DNA from: Pelagomonas calceolata
Lineage: Eukaryota > Sar > Pelagophyceae > Pelagomonadales > Pelagomonadaceae
NCBI GenBank assembly: GCA_918797485.1
Contig: CAKKNE010000002.1
Location: forward strand, 3,376,501-3,440,500
Length of the DNA stretch: 64,000 nt
Reading direction: 5' to 3'
Part shown: piece by piece, positions 63,534 through 64,000 of the stretch
Position numbering within the stretch: position 1 is the stretch's first letter
Layout of the letters: every line of letters starts with the position of its first letter
Notes under the pieces: model-generated
The model's database searches: none
Told to the model about the DNA's origin: nothing
Seen by the model: the letters and a program-made list of their open reading frames with translations, nothing else
Position numbers and translations under genes: made by a program

Positions 63534-64000
63534 TCACTCGGAGTCCGAGCCGTCGTGGTCGCTGTCGTGGTAGCGGTTCGTGCGGTGGCCGAGCGTGCCC
63601 ATGATGCCGTTCACGGCGGCGCCGGCCGAGCGCGCGACGAACGCGCGGAACCGGCTCGCCCGGACCTGCGCGATCGCCGCGAGGGCGGCCGGCGACGGCT
63701 GCGGCGGCGCGGCGGCGACGTCGCCGTGGCCGAGGAAGGAGACGACGTGCTCCGCGACGACGTGCCAGGGCACGCGCGCGACCGGCAGGCGCTGGCGGCC
63801 GGCCGCGCGCCGGAGCGTCGCCAGGGCGACGTGGAACTCCGCGCCGAAGAGGTGCGGCGCGTCGCGCCAACGCGGGCCGACGAGGCGGACGGCCGGCCGC
63901 GGCGCGGGCGCGGGCGCGGGCGCCGCCGCGTCGCGCGTCACGTCGTCGGCCGCGTCGGCCGCGGCCGCCTCCTCCTCGTCCTCGTCCTCCTCCTCCGAGT
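63534..64000 (-). CDS. Unknown protein, 5' part beyond window edge
   Basis: The frame is open from the stop at 63,534 to the end of the window, so the start is not seen; an internal Met at 63,941 is unlikely to be the real one. The visible 155 residues begin acidic (SEEEDEDEEEAAAADAADDV), pass through a Pro/Ala-rich part and then RLPVARVPWHVVAEHVVSFL, a helix that could be an F-box-like or other interaction motif. The end is RTNRYHDSDHDGSDSE. No family recognised. Confidence 0.5.
   Translation of the reverse strand, partial: SEEEDEDEEEAAAADAADDVTRDAAAPAPAPAPRPAVRLVGPRWRDAPHLFGAEFHVALATLRRAAGRQRLPVARVPWHVVAEHVVSFLGHGDVAAAPPQPSPAALAAIAQVRASRFRAFVARSAGAAVNGIMGTLGHRTNRYHDSDHDGSDSE

Overview
The window looks like nuclear DNA of a GC-rich, gene-dense, flagellated alga with a red-type secondary plastid (an ochrophyte, possibly a pelagophyte such as Aureococcus or Pelagomonas). 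This is inference from content, not a database match. The grounds are: spliceosomal, APC/C, KEOPS, kinesin, sirtuin and JmjC genes (eukaryote); a FabZ whose N-terminal signal peptide ends in an A-x-A/F cleavage motif of the kind used for ochrophyte plastid import; a SANT-like domain that I associate with ochrophytes, joined to ACT domains; surface proteins with DUF285 repeats; and flagellar candidates (Dpy-30/GAF protein, SAXO-like protein). Coding regions are mostly intron-free. The few introns I infer are 38, 38, 58 and about 170 bp long.

Layout. 0.1-13.2 kb: Dpy-30/GAF protein, coiled-coil protein, UBE2D-type E2, APC10, a sulfotransferase whose stop overlaps that of APC10, an unknown protein, a DUF285 surface protein and a large CDPK-like kinase. 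13.2-14.7 kb: gene-poor, with one copy of a 225-bp coding-like cassette and a DPH6-like relic. 14.7-24.7 kb: a ZRANB3-like helicase-nuclease, a small membrane protein, the SANT-like/ACT protein, an unknown 681-aa protein, a tRNA-splicing endonuclease subunit with a SAP domain, and a small unknown. 24.8-26.0 kb: a DNA element with terminal inverted repeats. 26.2-34.6 kb: YL1-C protein, coiled-coil protein, MFS transporter, plastid FabZ, TPR-like protein, unknown. 34.6-35.9 kb: gene-poor, with telomere-like repeats and a hairpin. 35.9-44.8 kb: kinesin, mitochondrial ACP, Kae1, Pelota with a SAP domain, SET protein, alpha/beta hydrolase, pyruvate kinase. 44.9-64 kb: a small spliced gene, a second cassette copy, an E2 with a zinc/F-box-like N-terminus, ankyrin protein, histidine phosphatase, unknown, sirtuin with zinc finger, secreted protein, bZIP, JmjC demethylase, SAXO-like protein, a two-ORF unit with a DOT1-like methyltransferase, PRP16, and a gene cut by the window edge.

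Three things stand out. First, a 20-24 bp near-palindromic motif (GCTAGTGTCTTAC ... CGCTAG) occurs about twelve times, always in 5' intergenic DNA and mostly 70-80, about 124 or 143-148 bp from a start codon, often between divergent genes. It looks like an undescribed promoter element. Second, two 225-bp cassettes of equal length differ at 25 amino acids but at only one synonymous codon, which fits either directed diversification or very strong diversifying selection. Third, a 1.17-kb TIR element has inserted into one copy of the promoter motif, leaving a recognisable target duplication. Gene ends are tightly packed: convergent neighbours lie 10-27 bp apart or overlap, and one pair of forward ORFs overlaps as ATGA.
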